A stretch of DNA of 64,000 bases from Melampsora larici-populina 98AG31 (lineage: Eukaryota > Basidiomycota > Pucciniomycetes > Pucciniales > Melampsoraceae), in contig NW_006768801.1 in NCBI RefSeq assembly GCF_000204055.1, positions 148,617 through 212,616 on the forward strand, given 5' to 3'. Every line of letters starts with the position of its first letter. The first letter of the stretch is position 1. Made by a program: the position numbers and the translations under genes. A model generated the notes under the pieces. That model did not search any database. It saw only the letters and a list, made by a program, of their open reading frames with translations, and was not told where the DNA came from. Below are positions 60,832-64,000 of the stretch, piece after piece.

Positions 60832-61776
60832 ATGATGAATTCATTGCAAAATATTGATTCTATAACACAGGGAACAAAGATATACTTTGTGGTGGAAACT
60901 TGAAGAATGATTACATTTAATGCAGTTTCTGAGCCGAAACACAGGGATGATTGCAGAAAGAAGGTCAAGAAACGAAACCAAACATGATTGCACATCACAA
61001 CAGCACCAAAACACTCAAACACAAACATGCTAAGTGACAAGTTCATGCAATACTATTTGCTGTCATGACCATCAACATTCACCTACACTGCTTTACCTTG
61101 GAATCACTTCTATATGTGTTACTTAAAAATCTTGTAGCCCAACTATTACGTTGTCCTTCTTGCAAAAACACTTAATTAGTTCCACTCCAATATTCCTTGA
61201 GCAAGTTCACTTACTCCGTGGAGTCCCTCAACACCAACATCTGTTCTGAATGTTGCACTGCCAGCAGTGAATAGGTTCCCTGGTAGGAACATGACCTAGG
61301 CTGGGGTTATCATTGAGAGAAGAATGGAGCATCAAATCATCTAGCACTGCACATCTGAGCCATAAAGCATAAACAGCAAATATTTGCATCTTTAACACTA
61401 GGTAACATGTGGAATTGCTTTGGCCATTTGCATTTCTGCCATGAACAGAGACTTGATTTCAGATTTCTGCATTGTCACTTGGACATATTTCAAATTGCAC
61501 AAGTGTTTGTGATGATGCACTTTCACTAGAGTATGCTCAAAAGCCTTTCATTTTTGGTGGAATTTGATTGGCAACATGGAATGAATGCACAGTGATACTT
61601 GATCTTGTATGCTTGATATGAAACACAACCCAAGGTACAAACAATACACCCAAAAATCCCTTTCCCGTGACCCAAATTGTTTGATTTGATTTGGGTATTT
61701 CATTTTTTAATTTCAGCCCTAAGCTTGATTTGTTTAGGAAGCTCGAGAATATCTGGAGAAATAATCAAACAGCATA
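60832..61776. other. Intergenic, no gene seen
   Basis: AT-rich with no open frame of coding character and no repeat structure that I could pair. Confidence 0.4.
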
Positions 61777-62197
61777 TCAGTGAAAAAATACACATAAAGG
61801 GATATATTGAACAATAGAATAGAGTTGCATATACTGTCTACCACAATACAGGCAAGTCAAAGCAGCTCCCACAATAGCCGCACATCCAAGGGGAATTGTT
61901 ACCATTAGAGGACTATTTTTGAATTTGTCAGCACAGCAAGAATTTCCTTCTTGGGATTGCCCAAAATCATTTTGTGACTGTGCATTCAATTGTTCTGAAA
62001 GTTTTCTGTCCTCCAAGTATTTTCAATTGGCAGCTGGGAATACCACACCTATTTTTTCAGAAGCTGTTTGGCTAGATGAAATGTCGTTTCCAGCAGACTT
62101 ATAAGTTTCTGGTAGTCTTAAAACATAAGCAGAGGCTTGGTGATCCATCAAGATATTTATACCAAAGAAAATCTGTACAAATTTCATCTTGGAGTGG
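61777..62197 (-). pseudogene. Possible small secreted/membrane protein, broken by TGA
   Basis: A minus-strand frame starting at about 62187 (MKFVQIFFGINILMDHQASA, signal-peptide-like) continues through ETYKSAGNDISSSQTASEKI to a TGA at 62023. It resumes in the same frame with KYLEDRKLSEQLNAQSQNDF, then a hydrophobic segment (LMVTIPLGCAAIVGAALTCLYC) that would span a membrane. Either the TGA marks a pseudogene or an unrecognised very short intron removes it. No family is recognised. Confidence 0.3.
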
Positions 62198-62324
62198 CTG
62201 ATGAATATATCAATAGGAGTTTCAAAACTTGAGATTGGTACTTGATTTATCCTTTGAGAATATGTATGCAAGGGTAAGAAAGAAACAAAAGGTAGAGGTA
62301 AAAATCTAAGGAGGAAATGCAACC

Positions 62325-62711
62325 TTATGTATCTGAACAATTTGGTACTGAGGGTTTTCTGAATCCTTTTACAAATTTGAAAAGATTGGACACCAGATGA
62401 ATTTGAGGGAGAAAGATCTTAAAACCTAGAGTGGATGCCCTTTTTGAATTATCAAGACGTGAATACCAATCCCCACAATCATGTTCAAACCAATTCAGAA
62501 TCATGTATGGTTTGAAAGTCAAATAGCCAGATTGAATCAGAGTAAATTTGAAGCATGCATCAGTGGAATAAGTGAGGTCCAAAACATGTACTAGGGATTC
62601 TGAAGTCCTTTGGGGACCTGTACTACAAGTTTCATTGAAATCAATCAACATTTCTAGTTCAAATTTGAAATTAAATTTTAGATACTGATATATGAATTTC
62701 AAACAAAACAT
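62325..62711 (-). other. Coding-like open frame, unrecognised
   Basis: A 128-codon open frame with balanced composition (for example VHVLDLTYSTDACFKF, LNWFEHDCGDWYSRLDNSKR) and no low complexity. No start context, splice sites or family are evident. It could be an exon or gene fragment belonging to the broken frame downstream, but the reading frames differ. Confidence 0.25.
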
Positions 62712-62715
62712 TTAC

Positions 62716-62985
62716 GGTACTCAAACTTGTGTATAGTTGTGTATAGTTGGTTTGTGTATAGTCGTGTATAGTTCTTTTTGTGACTATACACAAGTATACA
62801 CAACAAGGCAAAAGTATAATTTTGTTTGAAGTTTGGCCATGTGGTCTTCCCCAGGTTGAGGTGATGTGAAATAGAAGGATACACGGGGTCCTCAAAGCTA
62901 TACACAAAATATGCTTTCAAAAGCAAAGTATACATGGTCAAAGACCAAACTATACACAAACCAACTATACACAAGTTTGAGTACC
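62716..62985. mobile_element. Small inverted-repeat element of GGTACTCAAA family
   Basis: Ends GGTACTCAAACTTGTGTATA and its reverse complement TATACACAAGTTTGAGTACC. The interior repeats TGTATAGTTG-like words several times in both orientations. The flanks are TTA on the left and TAA on the right, so a clean target duplication is not shown. The first ten bases match the ends of the 0.9-kb element at 59920-60828. Confidence 0.6.
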
Positions 62986-64000
62986 ATAATTATAACTTTC
63001 AACTTTGAATTCATCCCATTGAAGATGACACACAGCCTCCAAGTTAGTATATAGTCTATGTATATATCAATATGCAAACATGTAGTAGATATGTGTGAGG
63101 AGTCAGCAACAATTAGGCACCATGTCCATGTGGTGTTTGCTTGTTGATGAGCGCACAAAGGCAGTTTGTGTGTGCTTGTTGTCAGGCGACTGCCACAATG
63201 ACACAGTGAGGCTGACTCTTCACTAAAAAAGATGAAGAGTAAAGAAGGCAGTAGTCTTCACTTGATACACCCAAGTGAAGACTACAGTTAGTTGACCTCT
63301 AAAAGGAGGATTTGATGCCAGTGGGATGGCTAAGTAATCCCTCTAAGGAGCTTACTTGGAGCTCTGGTTGATCTTACAACTCTGGGGCCTGCATTTCTTT
63401 AGACTCTGAGGGTTCAGAGGTGCCATGCGTTACTTTAGAATCTTTTGAAGAGGACCCCTTTGTAAATTCCAAGCTTGTTCTGTTAGCTATTGATCCCACC
63501 AGCTCAGAACACCACTTGAGTTTTTACAATAACCTCGATATGATTAGAACAATGAGAATCAAGATACAACAATATCACTATACTAAGTATTCTTGGTGAA
63601 CAATCAAGTAAGATGTGATGAGGAGTTGTGGAACAATAATAAGTTGGTTCTTCTTCTAGAGTGGGAAGAAGAGGAGTTTATATATTCCAGACCTAGGTGT
63701 CAACTTGTGGTTGGCACTTAGGTTTGCGTTTCTTTGAGTTAGGTTTGGGTTAGGTTTGCTATTACTAGTTGAATTATAGTAAGTCTTGTTGCTTAAGTGA
63801 CTCTTGAAACTAGGGCTATGACCCGGCCCTGGCGCAACATTGCCGGCCCTGGGCATTGCCGGGCCCTTGAAAGGGCCGGCTGCATCTTCAAGCAGACCAG
63901 GGCCTGTTTTGGGCCTGTATTGAAGGGATAGGACCAAAAATGTCAGGGCCGGCACCCTGAGGGCCCAGGCCCATGGCGGGGCTCCTGGCACTCTGTAGGG
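62986..64000. other. Repeat-derived region to the window end
   Basis: Contains a perfect 14-bp-stem hairpin at 63251-63285 (GTAGTCTTCACTTG, loop of 7, CAAGTGAAGACTAC). The GC-rich last 200 bases are full of GGGCC/GGCCC words, including CTAGGGCTATGACCCGGCCC at 63810-63829. The minus-strand frame in it (63656-63991) is a translation of this repeat and not a supported gene. Confidence 0.45.

Noticed and set aside
63656..63991. 111-codon minus-strand frame at the window end
   Set aside because: A translation of a GGCC-rich dispersed repeat; Pro/Gly/Ala-rich with no domain.

Overview
The window looks like a chromosomal segment of a filamentous basidiomycete, most probably a rust fungus (Pucciniales). 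The genes are cut by many short GT-AG introns of roughly 50-100 nt. They are separated by long AT-rich, transposon-filled intergenic stretches. The conserved genes are eukaryotic housekeeping genes: argininosuccinate lyase, an ERCC6L2-type translocase, thymidylate kinase, importin-beta, COQ4 and an NHX antiporter. The rust assignment is inferred from architecture and transposon load; the sequence does not prove it. There are no operons, CRISPR arrays or recognisable tRNA or rRNA genes.

Layout. 1-3.6 kb: a decayed Mutator-like (MULE) transposase gene on the minus strand, broken by two in-frame TGA codons. 4.7-5.3 kb: a small two-exon hypothetical gene. 5.8-7.8 kb: ARG4 (plus). 8.8-14.0 kb: an ERCC6L2-type SNF2 translocase (minus), convergent with ARG4. 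15.4-17.3 kb: a 558-aa unknown protein (minus). 18.2-19.2 kb: two nested MITEs of one family. 19.67-24.52 kb: a complete two-gene PIF/Harbinger transposon with near-identical ~280-300 bp inverted repeats. 24.6 kb: a near-perfect 85-bp foldback. 26.2-27.2 kb: a MITE-like repeat and a dead hAT fragment. 27.54-30.15 kb: an apparently intact hAT element with a perfect 8-bp target duplication. 33.8-34.7 kb: thymidylate kinase with a GC-AG intron. 35.4-38.1 kb: a nine-exon gene for a probable secreted 732-aa helical protein. 39.9-42.0 kb: a membrane-anchored alpha/beta hydrolase. 47.9-50.9 kb: importin-beta (KAP95). 52.2-53.3 kb: COQ4. 55.8-58.9 kb: NHX Na+/H+ antiporter. 59-64 kb: gene-poor sequence rich in small inverted-repeat elements.

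The housekeeping genes belong to unrelated pathways (arginine/urea cycle, DNA repair, dTTP synthesis, nuclear import, ubiquinone, organelle pH). Their proximity shows no functional clustering. I rebuilt exon structures by hand, and for ARG4, CDC8, KAP95, COQ4, NHX, the hydrolase, the 558-aa and 732-aa proteins and the transposases the exon lengths close in frame. The best candidates for something new are the Harbinger element, whose two convergent genes each start just inside a copy of the same inverted repeat, the young hAT element, the nested MITE family, the GC-AG intron and the 732-aa secreted protein.
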